Below are positions 9,036-19,024 of a DNA stretch of 64,000 nt, one piece after another. The DNA is from Polynucleobacter sp. JS-JIR-5-A7 (GTDB lineage Bacteria; Pseudomonadota; Gammaproteobacteria; Burkholderiales; Burkholderiaceae). The stretch covers positions 1,854,048 through 1,918,047 of the forward strand of contig NZ_CP061308.1 in assembly GCF_018687935.1 (NCBI RefSeq), written 5' to 3'. The first letter of the stretch is position 1. Each line of letters begins with the position of its first letter. Under the pieces are notes generated by a model. That model saw only the letters and a list, made by a program, of their open reading frames with translations. It searched no databases and was not told where the DNA came from. A program made the translations under genes and the position numbers.

Positions 9036-10688
9036 TTACATCATGCCGCCCATTCCACCCATACCGCCCATGCCACCCATATCAGGCATACCGCCACCAG
9101 CAGACTCATCTTTTGGTGCTTCGGAGATTGCGCAGTCAGTAGTCAACAACAAACCAGCAACAGAAGCTGCATTTACCAATGCTGTCTTCGTCACCTTAGT
9201 TGGGTCGATCACACCTTGTGCAACGAGGTCACCGTATTCACCGGTAGCTGCGTTGTAGCCATTATTACCTTTACTTTCTTGTACGGCATTCACAACTACA
9301 CCAGCATCTTCACCGGCATTGCTGACAATAGTACGAAGTGGCTCTTGCATAGCGCGCAATACGATGCTGATACCAGCGTCTTGATCGGCGTTATCGCCTT
9401 TCAAGCCCTTGATGCCTTGCATCGCACGAATCAAAGCCACACCACCGCCAGGAACAATACCTTCTTCAACTGCGGCACGAGTAGCATGTAATGCGTCATC
9501 AACGCGAGCCTTCTTCTCTTTCATCTCTACTTCAGTAGCTGCGCCAACACGAATCACTGCAACACCGCCTGCCAACTTCGCAACGCGCTCTTGCAATTTT
9601 TCCTTGTCGTAGTCGCTAGTCGCTTCGTCGATCTGAACACGAATATTTTTCACACGAGCTTCAATCGCTTTAGCATCGCCAGCACCGTCAATAATGATGG
9701 TGTTTTCTTTGCCTACTTCGATACGCTTTGCTTGACCTAAGTGCTCAAGAGTTGTCTTCTCAAGCGTCAGGCCAATTTCTTCAGCAATAACAGTACCGCC
9801 AGTCAATATAGCGATGTCTTCTAACATTGCCTTACGACGATCACCGAAACCAGGAGCCTTAACAGCACAAGTTTTGATAATGCCGCGAATATTGTTTACA
9901 ACCAAAGTTGCCAAGGCTTCACCTTCAACATCTTCAGCGATAATCAACAATGGGCGACCAGACTTAGCCACTTGCTCGAGCACTGGGAGCAAATCACGGA
10001 TGTTGGCAATTTTCTTGTCAAACAAGAGAACGTATGGAGATTCCAATACCGCTACTTGTTTTTCTGGTTGATTAATGAAGTATGGAGAGAGGTAGCCACG
10101 GTCAAACTGCATACCTTCAACTACTTCAAGCTCATCTTCTAAAGACTTGCCATCTTCAACGGTGATAACACCCTCTTTACCTACCTTTTCCATTGCTTCT
10201 GCAATGCGCTGACCAATGCTATGGTCGCTGTTTGCAGAAATAGAACCTACCTGAGCAATTTCTTTAGTAGTAGTGCAAGGCTTGCTAATTTTTGCGAGCT
10301 CACCGATTGCGGCTGTCACTGCCTTGTCGATACCACGCTTCAAGTCCATTGGGTTATGACCTGAAACTACATACTTCATACCTTCGCGAACGATAGATTG
10401 CGCTAAAACAGTCGCTGTCGTTGTTCCGTCACCAGCGATATCTGCAGTTTTAGAAGCAACTTCCTTCACCATCTGCGCGCCCATGTTTTGAAGCTTGTCT
10501 TTGAGTTCGATTTCTTTTGCGACAGTTACACCATCTTTAGTGATGGTTGGACCACCGAATGAACGTTCAATAACTACGTTACGACCTTTTGGCCCCAAAG
10601 TAGTTTTTACTGCGTTCGCCAGAATATTGACGCCTTCGACCATCTTGGTGCGAGCGTTATCTCCAAATACAACGTCTTTTGCTGCCAT
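9036..10688 (-). CDS. groEL: Chaperonin GroEL (60 kDa)
   Basis: A 550-residue chaperonin that forms the double heptameric ring and folds proteins with GroES and ATP. Diagnostic segments are VKTTLGPKGRNVV, the ATP-binding GDGTTTATVLAQ, and the flexible C-terminal Gly-Gly-Met repeats. It is the second gene of groES-groEL, 28 bases after groES, under a CIRCE-controlled promoter. Confidence 0.98.
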   Translation of the reverse strand: MAAKDVVFGDNARTKMVEGVNILANAVKTTLGPKGRNVVIERSFGGPTITKDGVTVAKEIELKDKLQNMGAQMVKEVASKTADIAGDGTTTATVLAQSIVREGMKYVVSGHNPMDLKRGIDKAVTAAIGELAKISKPCTTTKEIAQVGSISANSDHSIGQRIAEAMEKVGKEGVITVEDGKSLEDELEVVEGMQFDRGYLSPYFINQPEKQVAVLESPYVLLFDKKIANIRDLLPVLEQVAKSGRPLLIIAEDVEGEALATLVVNNIRGIIKTCAVKAPGFGDRRKAMLEDIAILTGGTVIAEEIGLTLEKTTLEHLGQAKRIEVGKENTIIIDGAGDAKAIEARVKNIRVQIDEATSDYDKEKLQERVAKLAGGVAVIRVGAATEVEMKEKKARVDDALHATRAAVEEGIVPGGGVALIRAMQGIKGLKGDNADQDAGISIVLRAMQEPLRTIVSNAGEDAGVVVNAVQESKGNNGYNAATGEYGDLVAQGVIDPTKVTKTALVNAASVAGLLLTTDCAISEAPKDESAGGGMPDMGGMGGMGGMGGMM

Positions 10689-10716
10689 GATTAAATTCCT
10701 CTCTTAAATACCGAAA

Positions 10717-11007
10717 TTACTTCTGTACAACAGCCATGATGTCGTCTTCACGCATCACGATGAGTTCGTCGCCATCGACCTTAACGGTTTGACCAGCATA
10801 TTTGCCAAACAACACGCGCTCGCCAACTTTGACGTCGAGTGCATTTAACTTGCCAGTTTCATCGCGCTTTCCTGGGCCAACTGCCAATACTTCACCTTGA
10901 TCAGGCTTTTCTGCAGCCGCGTCAGGAATGATGATTCCAGATGCAGTTTTTGATTCTTGATCTAAACGCTTGATGATTACGCGATCATGTAAGGGACGCA
11001 AATTCAT
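10717..11007 (-). CDS. groES: Co-chaperonin GroES (10 kDa)
   Basis: A 96-residue protein beginning MNLRPLHDRVIIKRL, with the mobile loop region ESKTASGIIIPDAA that contacts GroEL and the closing segment GDELIVMREDDIMAV. It caps the GroEL cavity. It is the first gene of the heat-shock operon, about 110 bases downstream of the CIRCE element. Confidence 0.98.
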   Translation of the reverse strand: MNLRPLHDRVIIKRLDQESKTASGIIIPDAAAEKPDQGEVLAVGPGKRDETGKLNALDVKVGERVLFGKYAGQTVKVDGDELIVMREDDIMAVVQK

Positions 11008-11114
11008 CTCTTCTCCTATGTTAGTAAGTGTTAACTCATTAAAAATCTATATAAATCAATGCTTTATAATCTCCCACAAACAAACTAAAGCTAATTTACT
11101 GGAAAACCAACTTT

Positions 11115-11141
11115 TTAGCACTCGCGTGTAGGGAGTGCTGA
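11115..11141. promoter_or_regulatory. CIRCE operator (HrcA site) of groES-groEL
   Basis: The sequence TTAGCACTC-N9-GAGTGCTGA differs at one base from the CIRCE consensus TTAGCACTC-N9-GAGTGCTAA. It lies just downstream of the -10 box, where bound HrcA repressor would block transcription. hrcA itself is not in the window. Confidence 0.93.
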
Positions 11142-11170
11142 TTATATAGGTCTGATTGCCAGGATTTCAA
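11141..11170 (-). promoter_or_regulatory. groES-groEL promoter
   Basis: On the minus strand, TTGAAA (11165-11170) and TATAAT (11141-11146) are separated by 18 bases. The -35 is preceded by C residues (CCCTTGAAA), which also resembles the sigma-32 -35 element. The -10 touches the CIRCE half-site. This lies in the 308-base gap between groES and the signalling genes. The rest of that gap holds nothing else I can name. Confidence 0.75.
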
Positions 11171-11315
11171 GGGCATATCTCCATAAATTCTTTAAGGATT
11201 TAACTCTTCCCTATACTTTGGACAGGCTGGTAGGACTATTCCTACAGATAAATCAGCCCAAAGCCCTTACCGCTCCAATCCGTCCTGCCTAGACTGGACA
11301 GTCACCGATTGGAGA

Positions 11316-12164
11316 ATGCTGATGAGCCCGAAATCCCGGCTGTACACGCTTGTAAAGGCATGGAAGAACAAACCCTTCCAAGAAGTACGCGACGCCTGTG
11401 GCGCACCCTGGCTTGGCCTAAGTGGCCAAGCTCTTGAAGAACACCAATCCTGGTCCAAGCGACAAGCGATTAGTCATGAACCCATTTTTAACTGCAAGGG
11501 AACAAAACTGACCAGCTCTTTATTTAGACCATTGCTCGCAGCCTCCGATATGCAATTACTGCGTTTATTTATGGAGGGCTTAGATACGATTTCTTACTGG
11601 TATCGAAGTGGCCGTTTTATTCCTGGCATTTTGCCCATCCCAACGCACGTCATTGCCTCGAGTGCTTATGTGGATGCTTTGAGCGACCTCATTCTCAATT
11701 CACGACTGCCAGTAGGTCTAGTGACTCTGGGTATGCAAACACTTCCAACACCAGAACTTGTGGATGACTGTAAAGAAGGCTTGCTGCGCATGCGTCGACT
11801 TGGCGTCTTACTGCACTACCTTCAATTCACAGGAAGTGGAGATCAGCTGCATTGGGTTGAAGAGATGCAGATGGAGGGAGTCCATTTAGATATGAGCGTT
11901 CTTCGCGAGCAAACACTCTCACATGATGCGCTCGCAAAAATCAGACGCTCACCATATTCACCAACACAAATTTATGCAAGCAATATAGGACTCGTTAAAG
12001 ATTTAGAGAATGCCTCAGATTGGCAAATGGATCACTGCTATGGCGGCCTTATGATGGCGCCAATAAGCCGACATCAAATGCTCCAGATCAACGATAGCCG
12101 CATAGCAAAAGCCATTTTTTCGCTGCACCCTCATCAACACCTAAACCTAAACGGAGACAAGTAA
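11316..12164 (+). CDS. EAL-like (degenerate) domain protein next to a BvgAS-type system
   Basis: A 282-residue cytoplasmic protein. Residues about 130-275 follow the beta/alpha-barrel plan of EAL phosphodiesterases: VGLVTLGMQ, LRMRRLGVLLHYLQFTGSG, GVHLDMSVL, YASNI and CYGGLMMAPISR. The catalytic EAL triplet and most metal ligands are not evident, so it is probably a non-catalytic sensor or adaptor. Its ATG is at 11316 with a second in-frame ATG at 11322 that is equally possible. Its stop overlaps the ATG of the response regulator gene by one base, so it belongs to the same operon and likely acts in the same pathway. The function is inferred from fold and context. Confidence 0.6.
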   Translation: MLMSPKSRLYTLVKAWKNKPFQEVRDACGAPWLGLSGQALEEHQSWSKRQAISHEPIFNCKGTKLTSSLFRPLLAASDMQLLRLFMEGLDTISYWYRSGRFIPGILPIPTHVIASSAYVDALSDLILNSRLPVGLVTLGMQTLPTPELVDDCKEGLLRMRRLGVLLHYLQFTGSGDQLHWVEEMQMEGVHLDMSVLREQTLSHDALAKIRRSPYSPTQIYASNIGLVKDLENASDWQMDHCYGGLMMAPISRHQMLQINDSRIAKAIFSLHPHQHLNLNGDK

Positions 12165-12787
12165 TGAGAAAACGCGTGATGTTGGTAGATGACCATCCAG
12201 CAATGCTGATGGCTCTTAAAAGTATGTTGCAAGACCAGTTGCTATTCGAGGTAGTGGGCCAAGCCCAGAATGGCGAGGAATGCCTTCGATCCATTAAAGA
12301 GGTCAATCCAAATATGGTCATTCTAGATTTGGATATGCCCAAAACAGATGGGTTTGATGTTATTCGACGCATTGGTCTTATTTACCCGGATGTGCGCATG
12401 TTGATTTTATCCAGCATGGATGAAGCAGTTTATGGCGGTAGAGTGCGATCTTTAGGCGGTCATGGCTTTGTCAATAAAACGGCTGGTGCTGATGTCATCT
12501 TGGCAGCTTGTGTTGCAATCTCTCAGGGTTATAACTTTTTCACCCACGGGAAAAATGGTAATAGCTCTTTAACTGATAACGACAAACTTGCCCTGATTTC
12601 AGACCGAGAATTACAAGTCATGAAATACCTTGGTAAAGGTAATACCAACCAACAAATTTCTGACATGCTTCACATCAGCAATAAAACGGTGGCTACTTAC
12701 AAGACACGAGTCTTTGACAAGCTTGGTATTAATAATATTGCGGATTTGATTTTGTTCTGCCGAATGAACAATATTATCGAAAGCTAA
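12164..12787 (+). CDS. Response regulator, NarL/LuxR (BvgA/EvgA-like) family
   Basis: A 207-residue DNA-binding regulator. The receiver domain (about 1-120) starts VMLVDDHPAML with the acidic pair, has the probable phosphorylated Asp55 in ILDLDMPKTDGF and the switch lysine near VNKT. The C-terminal helix-turn-helix (about 142-205) reads LISDRELQVMKYLGKGNTNQQISDML-type, as in LuxR regulators. The kinase gene begins five bases after its stop codon, so the two form a cognate pair. Targets are unknown. Confidence 0.92.
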   Translation: MRKRVMLVDDHPAMLMALKSMLQDQLLFEVVGQAQNGEECLRSIKEVNPNMVILDLDMPKTDGFDVIRRIGLIYPDVRMLILSSMDEAVYGGRVRSLGGHGFVNKTAGADVILAACVAISQGYNFFTHGKNGNSSLTDNDKLALISDRELQVMKYLGKGNTNQQISDMLHISNKTVATYKTRVFDKLGINNIADLILFCRMNNIIES

Positions 12788-12792
12788 ACAGT

Positions 12793-15210
12793 ATGCATCG
12801 ATTCATCATTCGCTCTATTGTTATGTCTGGCTTAATTTCTAGTGGTGCATTACACTCCATGAACTTGAGCCCTGCAGAGCAACGGTGGATCGATGCCCAT
12901 CCAGTAGTGCACTTTAGTATTCATGAAAAATATGCCCCATATATTGAAAATCAACCAGGCCGGGGAACAGCTGGAGTTTTCAATGGATTACTCCAAAAGC
13001 TTGGGAACTTTACCCAGCAAGAATTTCGTCCAAAGTGGAGACGATCAGAGCAGGAAGGATTAAAGCAACTCTCTAGCGGTGAAGTTGACTTCATGATTGA
13101 TCCACCCACCATGAATGATGACTACCTTCGCTTTGGCTCCTTATCAGAAGCTATCTTTTGGGGGCAGGATGCAGTTGTTACTAGAACAGATAGAGCAAGT
13201 AGCATGATTTCTCCAGCAAACATTGCTTACTTTGATCGCGGCTATGAAAACTCACCAATAAGATCTGACCCACAAGCCCGCGTTTCAAATCATGCAGAAA
13301 AACTCATGGTCGATCTCTTAAAAAATGATATCGAGGCATTAGTACTTCCCATTCGTTTGGCACAACAACTCATTGAGAGGCTGGATAAACCCCAACTACA
13401 GATTGATGGCTTGTATCAGCGCAAGCCTTTTGCCTATCGATGGTTGGTTTCCCATGAAGATGCTGCGCTTCATGTAGTGCTCGATCGATTTCTAGATAAC
13501 CTTGACCCCATAGAGTCACGTCAACTCTTTGCGCTAGAGATCAACAAGCCAGAAGTCAGAAGCAATTACTGGAAGACGCTACCCTGGCTATCGACCTTAG
13601 CAATATTTTTAGGTGGAAGCTTGCTGCTGTGGCAGATGCGTAAAAGACAGTTACTTCAAGAGCAAGAGGCTGCCACTCTACTCTCTTCAAAAGAACTGGC
13701 TGAAAAAGCAAACGCCGCCAAGTCCTCCTTCTTAGCAACCATGAGCCATGAAATTCGTACGCCGATGAACGCCATTCTTGGAGTGCAAGAGCTGCTCTTA
13801 AATAGTCACCAATTTCCACCGCATGAAAAGTCTCTACTAAAGAGCGCTCATACTTCTGCCGAATCCCTTTTGGGAATCCTCAATCAAGTATTAGATCTTT
13901 CTAAAATTGAAGCAGGTAAGCTGATCTTGAACCCAGAACCCTGCTGCCTCAATAGTTTGATCGACAATATTGATCATGCGTTCTCGGCGGTCGCTCAAAA
14001 ACAAAATCTCAGACTCCATACCTCCAAGGATCCTCGGATTGCTGAAGTGCTCATGATTGATTCATTGCGCCTACGTCAAACCTTACAAAACCTCATTAGC
14101 AATGCCATTAAATTTACCAATCATGGTGAAATTTACTTCTCCATAAGTGTTTTAGCAGATGATCATGCGGGTCAACTCATTGAATTTCGTGTAATTGATA
14201 CTGGCGTAGGCATGGGTGCAGAAGAAATTCATCTTGCTCTACAAGCCTTTGAACAGATCCCAGGCAAAGGTGATCAAGAGAATGGCACTGGTCTTGGTCT
14301 AACGATTACCAATCATCTTGTCACTTCCATGAACAGTCAACTTTACTTTGAGAGTGCTCCTGGTTTTGGAAGTAATATCCATTTCTGCGTAGCCTTCCCA
14401 CGTACGAGCATTGCACCATCAAAAAATCAATGCCCTACAGGTTTAACCTCTAGAAAACTCGTCTCAAAAAATCCTCAGGAGAAAGATCGGGAACTATTTG
14501 CCTTAGTGGTTGAGGATCATCCTGCAAGTAGGCAGATTATCTCCTTGCAGCTTCAAGCGCTTGGCATCCAAGTATCCGTCTGTGATAACGCCAACATAGC
14601 ACTTAAGATGATTACTGAAGATGACTTTGATCTTTTAATCACAGATCAATCAATCCCGGGTATGCAGGGCTCTGAATTAGCGCAAAAAATTCGAGCACTG
14701 GGCCTTAAGAATCTTGTCATCATTGGGGTAACGGCAGATATCTACGCCCTTGAATCTCGCTACCAGTTTCTAGCAGCGGGCATGAATGGTGTACTCATTA
14801 AACCCCTCAGCCTCATGAGTCTTGAAAATGAGCTCGCACGTTATTTTGACTCCAAAGAGGTAGTTCAATATGGATCGCCTTCTGAGGGAGATTACCGGTT
14901 TGATGCCTTCTCCAATCTTCTGAAAAATAATCCTGCACATATACTCGTCATACTGGATGAGATTAAAAAAGTGCATGACGAAGCTCTACTAGCGATTGAC
15001 TCTGAGGCCCTCGATGAAGCGACCGTATCAAGTCTCATTCATAAGGTGAAGGGTGGCGCACAATTGCTTAATGCAAAGAAATTTATTCAATCCTGTGAAT
15101 CTTTAGAAAAAGAGCAGGATCTTCAAAATAAGATCTCTTCTTTCCAAAAGCTTCTTGAGGAACAAAACCAAGTAATCAAGCGTTACCAAACAAAGTATGC
15201 TGCCCCCTAA
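12793..15210 (+). CDS. Hybrid sensor histidine kinase, BvgS/EvgS-like
   Basis: An 805-residue inner membrane phosphorelay kinase. In order: N-terminal hydrophobic segment, one periplasmic Venus-flytrap-type (SBP_bac_3) domain (about 25-255), a transmembrane helix (about 262-280), HisKA with His319 in SHEIRTPMN, HATPase with the N box NLISNAIKF and the DTGVGMG and GTGLGLT boxes, a receiver domain with Asp618 in ITDQSIPGMQG, and a C-terminal Hpt domain with His750 in LIHKVKGGAQLL. This gives the full His-Asp-His-Asp relay of BvgS. It has a single flytrap domain and no clear PAS domain, so it is shorter than BvgS. The ligand is unknown. Confidence 0.93.
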   Translation: MHRFIIRSIVMSGLISSGALHSMNLSPAEQRWIDAHPVVHFSIHEKYAPYIENQPGRGTAGVFNGLLQKLGNFTQQEFRPKWRRSEQEGLKQLSSGEVDFMIDPPTMNDDYLRFGSLSEAIFWGQDAVVTRTDRASSMISPANIAYFDRGYENSPIRSDPQARVSNHAEKLMVDLLKNDIEALVLPIRLAQQLIERLDKPQLQIDGLYQRKPFAYRWLVSHEDAALHVVLDRFLDNLDPIESRQLFALEINKPEVRSNYWKTLPWLSTLAIFLGGSLLLWQMRKRQLLQEQEAATLLSSKELAEKANAAKSSFLATMSHEIRTPMNAILGVQELLLNSHQFPPHEKSLLKSAHTSAESLLGILNQVLDLSKIEAGKLILNPEPCCLNSLIDNIDHAFSAVAQKQNLRLHTSKDPRIAEVLMIDSLRLRQTLQNLISNAIKFTNHGEIYFSISVLADDHAGQLIEFRVIDTGVGMGAEEIHLALQAFEQIPGKGDQENGTGLGLTITNHLVTSMNSQLYFESAPGFGSNIHFCVAFPRTSIAPSKNQCPTGLTSRKLVSKNPQEKDRELFALVVEDHPASRQIISLQLQALGIQVSVCDNANIALKMITEDDFDLLITDQSIPGMQGSELAQKIRALGLKNLVIIGVTADIYALESRYQFLAAGMNGVLIKPLSLMSLENELARYFDSKEVVQYGSPSEGDYRFDAFSNLLKNNPAHILVILDEIKKVHDEALLAIDSEALDEATVSSLIHKVKGGAQLLNAKKFIQSCESLEKEQDLQNKISSFQKLLEEQNQVIKRYQTKYAAP

Positions 15211-15257
15211 ACCTGGGGAGATTTATATTCTGGCTCTCTAGGTTTATTCTATGGTGA

Positions 15258-16790
15258 ATGAAACAAGCCATTCACCGATTAGCTTACCTATTTTTAGCAA
15301 TCCTTTGGATTGGTAACCCCCTCATCGCTCATGCTGCGAAATCGGGAAATCCTGTAATCCCTCCTGTTATTGCAGGCAGCTTAGAGCGCAATCAGATCCC
15401 ACTAGATGCTATTAGCATTTCAGTAACCGAAATTGAGCAGAGTAAGTCTGGCAAGTACGAAGCCAAAACTATCCTAGACTGGCGCGCTACTGAGGCCATG
15501 AATCCCGCCTCAACCATGAAGGTGCTTACAACGCTGGCTGGCCTGGATATTCTTGGGCCACAGTATCGCTGGCGTACCAAAGTATTTACTGATGGGTTTA
15601 TTCGTAAGGGTACACTTAAAGGCAATCTCTATTTGCAAGGTAGTGGCGATCCTAAAATGATCCCCGAAGAGCTTGCCAAGCTCATGAAGAACTTGCAAGC
15701 ACTGGGTATCCAAAAAATTGATGGTAATTTATTGTTTGATCGAAGCGCCTTTGCTCCCAACGTCATGGAACACAATACGATTGATGGCGAATCACTGCGT
15801 GCGTATAACGTGCCGCCTGACCCCTTGCTATACGCGTTTAGAACGCTGTCCTTTCAAATAGGCAAATCACGCACGGCTGACTTCATCGATCTTAGCTATA
15901 CACCTGCATTATCCCAACTCAAGGTTGTAAACCAAATGCAATTGGTTGACCGTTCCTGTGATAGCTGGAAAAGTAATATTCGCTTTAGCCTAGAACCAGA
16001 AACAGGGATCAATACAGATCGATTACTGACTGCTCAGTTCTCAGGCCCCTTTCCTAGTGGGTGTAAGGGGGTTGATTACAACGTGGTCGCTCTTGATGCC
16101 AATACCTTTCTAACACAAGGATTTACTGCAGCCTGGGAATTAGCTGGCGGCACTTGGGCAAAGCCCCCTACCGGCAAAGATGCCGTAGTCCCAATAGCTG
16201 CCAGACTTTTGCTGCAGTTCGAAGGCATCAATTTGGCTGAAGATGTACAGGATATTAATAAATACTCCAACAATGTGATGGCGCGCCAACTTTTACTCAC
16301 ACTAGCACTAGAAAAAATGGGTAAACCAGCAACCACTAGTAATGGGGAGCTTGTCATACAAGGTTGGCTCAAACAAAATAGTTTGGAGTTCCCTGGCTTA
16401 GTGATCGAGAATGGCTCTGGTCTATCTCGCAATGAAGCTATTTCTGCAGGGCAAATGAATCAACTATTACTAACTGCCCACAACCTACCAATTAAAGAGG
16501 TGTTTTATAACAGTCTGCCAATTGCTGGGGCAGATGGCACTATGCGAAATCGCTTAATGACGCAACTCCGCAAATTTTTACATCTTAAGAAAAAGCCTGA
16601 GGCCAGAATTAAAACGGGATCACTTGCTGATGTACGCGCAATTGCTGGCTACGTAGTGAGTAAATCTGGAAAGATGTATGCAGTAAGCTCTTTTATTAAC
16701 CATCCTAATGCATGGCGTGGCTTAGATGCCCACGATCAATTGCTGTCGTGGTTATTAGAAGGTGGCCCTGAACCAAAACAAGCGCGCTGA
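15258..16790 (+). CDS. dacB: D-alanyl-D-alanine carboxypeptidase/endopeptidase (PBP4)
   Basis: A 510-residue periplasmic peptidase S13 family protein with a signal peptide ending near AHA (residue 26). The three penicillin-binding motifs are present: SXXK as ASTMK near residue 83, SXN as YSNN in INKYSNNVMARQ, and KTG as IKTGSLADVRAI. It trims and cuts peptidoglycan cross-links. The last 55 bases overlap, convergently, the end of the tsaC/sua5 gene, a long overlap that both reading frames support. Confidence 0.92.
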   Translation: MKQAIHRLAYLFLAILWIGNPLIAHAAKSGNPVIPPVIAGSLERNQIPLDAISISVTEIEQSKSGKYEAKTILDWRATEAMNPASTMKVLTTLAGLDILGPQYRWRTKVFTDGFIRKGTLKGNLYLQGSGDPKMIPEELAKLMKNLQALGIQKIDGNLLFDRSAFAPNVMEHNTIDGESLRAYNVPPDPLLYAFRTLSFQIGKSRTADFIDLSYTPALSQLKVVNQMQLVDRSCDSWKSNIRFSLEPETGINTDRLLTAQFSGPFPSGCKGVDYNVVALDANTFLTQGFTAAWELAGGTWAKPPTGKDAVVPIAARLLLQFEGINLAEDVQDINKYSNNVMARQLLLTLALEKMGKPATTSNGELVIQGWLKQNSLEFPGLVIENGSGLSRNEAISAGQMNQLLLTAHNLPIKEVFYNSLPIAGADGTMRNRLMTQLRKFLHLKKKPEARIKTGSLADVRAIAGYVVSKSGKMYAVSSFINHPNAWRGLDAHDQLLSWLLEGGPEPKQAR

Positions 16791-17833
16791 AGTCGATCTC
16801 TAACGCCATCCCATTCCTCACCAGTAGGAGGCTCAGGGAATAAAATGAGATCCCAGCCCTGCTGGTCCAGATCCCTGAGCGTACGATAGAGATGACTTGC
16901 AAAAGTAGCGGCATCACTAGATACAACTATTTCTTCAACATCAATTGAGGGATGGTCTTCCAAAACCAAGGAAGACTCTGAGTCCCACACTGCTACTGCC
17001 ACTCGTGACTTAGTATCTGGGAACTCACTGAGCGTATCTAGCACTCGCCCTGGAGCATATAAGCGCAATGGAGTTGTTGGCGCGTAGTGCGCCTTGAGGT
17101 TACCTGATACTCTGGGTAGACTATCAAGGTCTTTCAATACTTCACCGACTTGATAGATCTTGATTCCCGTCTTGGCAAAAATTGCTTTCGGAGTAATCAA
17201 TCCTGGTCGAAGCAAGACTGCATGATCGCCACTTGATAAATCAATAATGGTCGACTCGATCCCCACTTCACAATCGCCACCATCAAGCACCATCAATCCT
17301 AATTCACCTTCAAACTCACTGCGAACATCAGCCGCACTGGTGGGAGATACCTTACCAAAACGATTTGCTGACGGCGCTACAACACCGCCCTTAAATTTTC
17401 GCAATAACTCTTGAGCCACTGGATGGGCTGGTGCGCGAATCGCAACAGTGTCTTGACCTCCAGTAAGATCGCTCAGAACACTCTTATCTTTTTTGAATAC
17501 CAGCGTTAATGGTCCAGGCCAAAATGTATTCATGAGTTTGAGTGCATTCTCAGATAAATCTCTTACCCATGGTGCTAAGACTGGGACCCAATCCACTTGA
17601 GTTTGGTCAAATTTATCTGGTGCTGCTAAATGCACAATTAAGGGATGGTTTGAAGGCCTACCTTTCATTGTGAAGATCTTTTTGATGGCCTCAGGATTTC
17701 TGGCATCTGCCCCTAAGCCATATACCGTCTCAGTAGGGAATGCGACTAATCCGCCATTACGCAAGGTTTGAACCGCTTCATGAATCACTGCAGAAGATTG
17801 CAGTGGCGCACTGTCCGATGTGTCCCTAGACAT
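16736..17833 (-). CDS. tsaC: L-threonylcarbamoyladenylate synthase, Sua5/YwlC type
   Basis: A 365-residue protein that makes threonylcarbamoyl-AMP from threonine, bicarbonate and ATP for t6A37 modification of ANN-decoding tRNAs. The YrdC domain (about 15-215) has LVAFPTETVYGLGADA, KGRPSNHPLIVHLA and PSANRFGKVSPTSA. The length and the C-terminal domain (about 250-350) identify the longer Sua5 form rather than the short TsaC. It starts two bases from the purK stop and so is part of the pur gene string. Confidence 0.92.
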   Translation of the reverse strand: MSRDTSDSAPLQSSAVIHEAVQTLRNGGLVAFPTETVYGLGADARNPEAIKKIFTMKGRPSNHPLIVHLAAPDKFDQTQVDWVPVLAPWVRDLSENALKLMNTFWPGPLTLVFKKDKSVLSDLTGGQDTVAIRAPAHPVAQELLRKFKGGVVAPSANRFGKVSPTSAADVRSEFEGELGLMVLDGGDCEVGIESTIIDLSSGDHAVLLRPGLITPKAIFAKTGIKIYQVGEVLKDLDSLPRVSGNLKAHYAPTTPLRLYAPGRVLDTLSEFPDTKSRVAVAVWDSESSLVLEDHPSIDVEEIVVSSDAATFASHLYRTLRDLDQQGWDLILFPEPPTGEEWDGVRDRLQRACFGSGPPSNNHDSN

Positions 17834-17835
17834 TT

Positions 17836-19020
17836 CTAGGGCTCGATACCTAATTCAGTAGCAACAGCTGCACAATTTTGGCGTGCTTCATTTAAAACTT
17901 CACCTAAGCAATTAATGTGCCCCATTTTTCTGCCAATACGGGGGGCTGATTTTCCATAGAGGTGTAACTTCACATCGGGATGAGCAAGCACTTTATCCCA
18001 AGCAGGTTCTTTTGCCTGATCTTCGCTACCCTCGAACCAAAGATCGCCTAGAAGATTTAACATCGAAACAGGCGCCAATTGACGAGTGTCACCTAATGGC
18101 AGGCGAGCCATAGCTCTGACTTGCTGCTCAAATTGACTACTCACACAAGCATCCATGGTGTAGTGACCGGAGTTATGGGGGCGTGGTGCGATCTCATTAG
18201 CAACGATGTCGCCATTCTTCAGAATGAAAAATTCAATACACAGTACGCCTACATAATCAATCTTCCGAATCAGCGCTTTGGCCGCTTCAATAATTTTCTT
18301 TTCTTGAGCAGGCTTTAAGGATGGTGCTGGCACCGTAGAGGTATGCAAAATACCATCGCGATGAATATTTTGAGAGACGGGATAAGCAACTACCGTATCG
18401 TCATAGCCCCGCACCACCAAAGCAGAGACCTCAAAATCCAATTCCATACGCTTTTCTAATACGCAAGGCACTTTACCTAGCTCCGCCCAAGCAGCGGGCA
18501 AGTCAGCAGCAGCAAGGACGGTGATTTGACCCTTACCGTCATAACCCATGCGAGCTGTTTTCAAAATCCCAGGGAACAGTTCTCCTGGCGTATGCGCAAT
18601 ATCAGCATCGTGCTCAATGACAAAGTTTGGAGCTGGCCCAATATTGGTTTCAGACTTCCAGGTAGCCAAGAAATTTTTTTCAGCAATCCGGTTCTGCGCC
18701 AAAGAAACACAGCTACTACGAGGAGCAACAAAAACGCCTAAAGATTCCAACTCATCCAATGCTTGTGCAGGAACATTTTCAAACTCAGTACTCACAGATG
18801 AGCAAAGAGATGCCATTTCCTTTAAAGCTGCAGAGTTGGTGTAATCAGCTTGGATAAATTTTTCAGCAATCGAACCTGCGGGACTATCAGAGCCCGGATC
18901 TAGAACGCAAACTTTGTAGCCCATCGCTTGAGCAGCCTGAGTAAACATCCGCCCCAATTGACCGCCACCTAATATTCCTAAATACGAACCCGGCAAAATG
19001 GGCTCCATGCGATCTGCCAT
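17836..19020 (-). CDS. purK: N5-carboxyaminoimidazole ribonucleotide synthase
   Basis: A 394-residue ATP-grasp enzyme that converts AIR, bicarbonate and ATP to N5-CAIR in purine synthesis. The N-terminal LGILGGGQLGRMF motif, the ATP-grasp core (LKTARMGYDGKGQ, VLEKRMELDFEVSAL) and the metal-binding NEIAPRPHNSGHYT are all visible. It follows purE by four bases, the normal pairing. Confidence 0.96.
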   Translation of the reverse strand: MADRMEPILPGSYLGILGGGQLGRMFTQAAQAMGYKVCVLDPGSDSPAGSIAEKFIQADYTNSAALKEMASLCSSVSTEFENVPAQALDELESLGVFVAPRSSCVSLAQNRIAEKNFLATWKSETNIGPAPNFVIEHDADIAHTPGELFPGILKTARMGYDGKGQITVLAAADLPAAWAELGKVPCVLEKRMELDFEVSALVVRGYDDTVVAYPVSQNIHRDGILHTSTVPAPSLKPAQEKKIIEAAKALIRKIDYVGVLCIEFFILKNGDIVANEIAPRPHNSGHYTMDACVSSQFEQQVRAMARLPLGDTRQLAPVSMLNLLGDLWFEGSEDQAKEPAWDKVLAHPDVKLHLYGKSAPRIGRKMGHINCLGEVLNEARQNCAAVATELGIEP

Positions 19021-19024
19021 GTAA

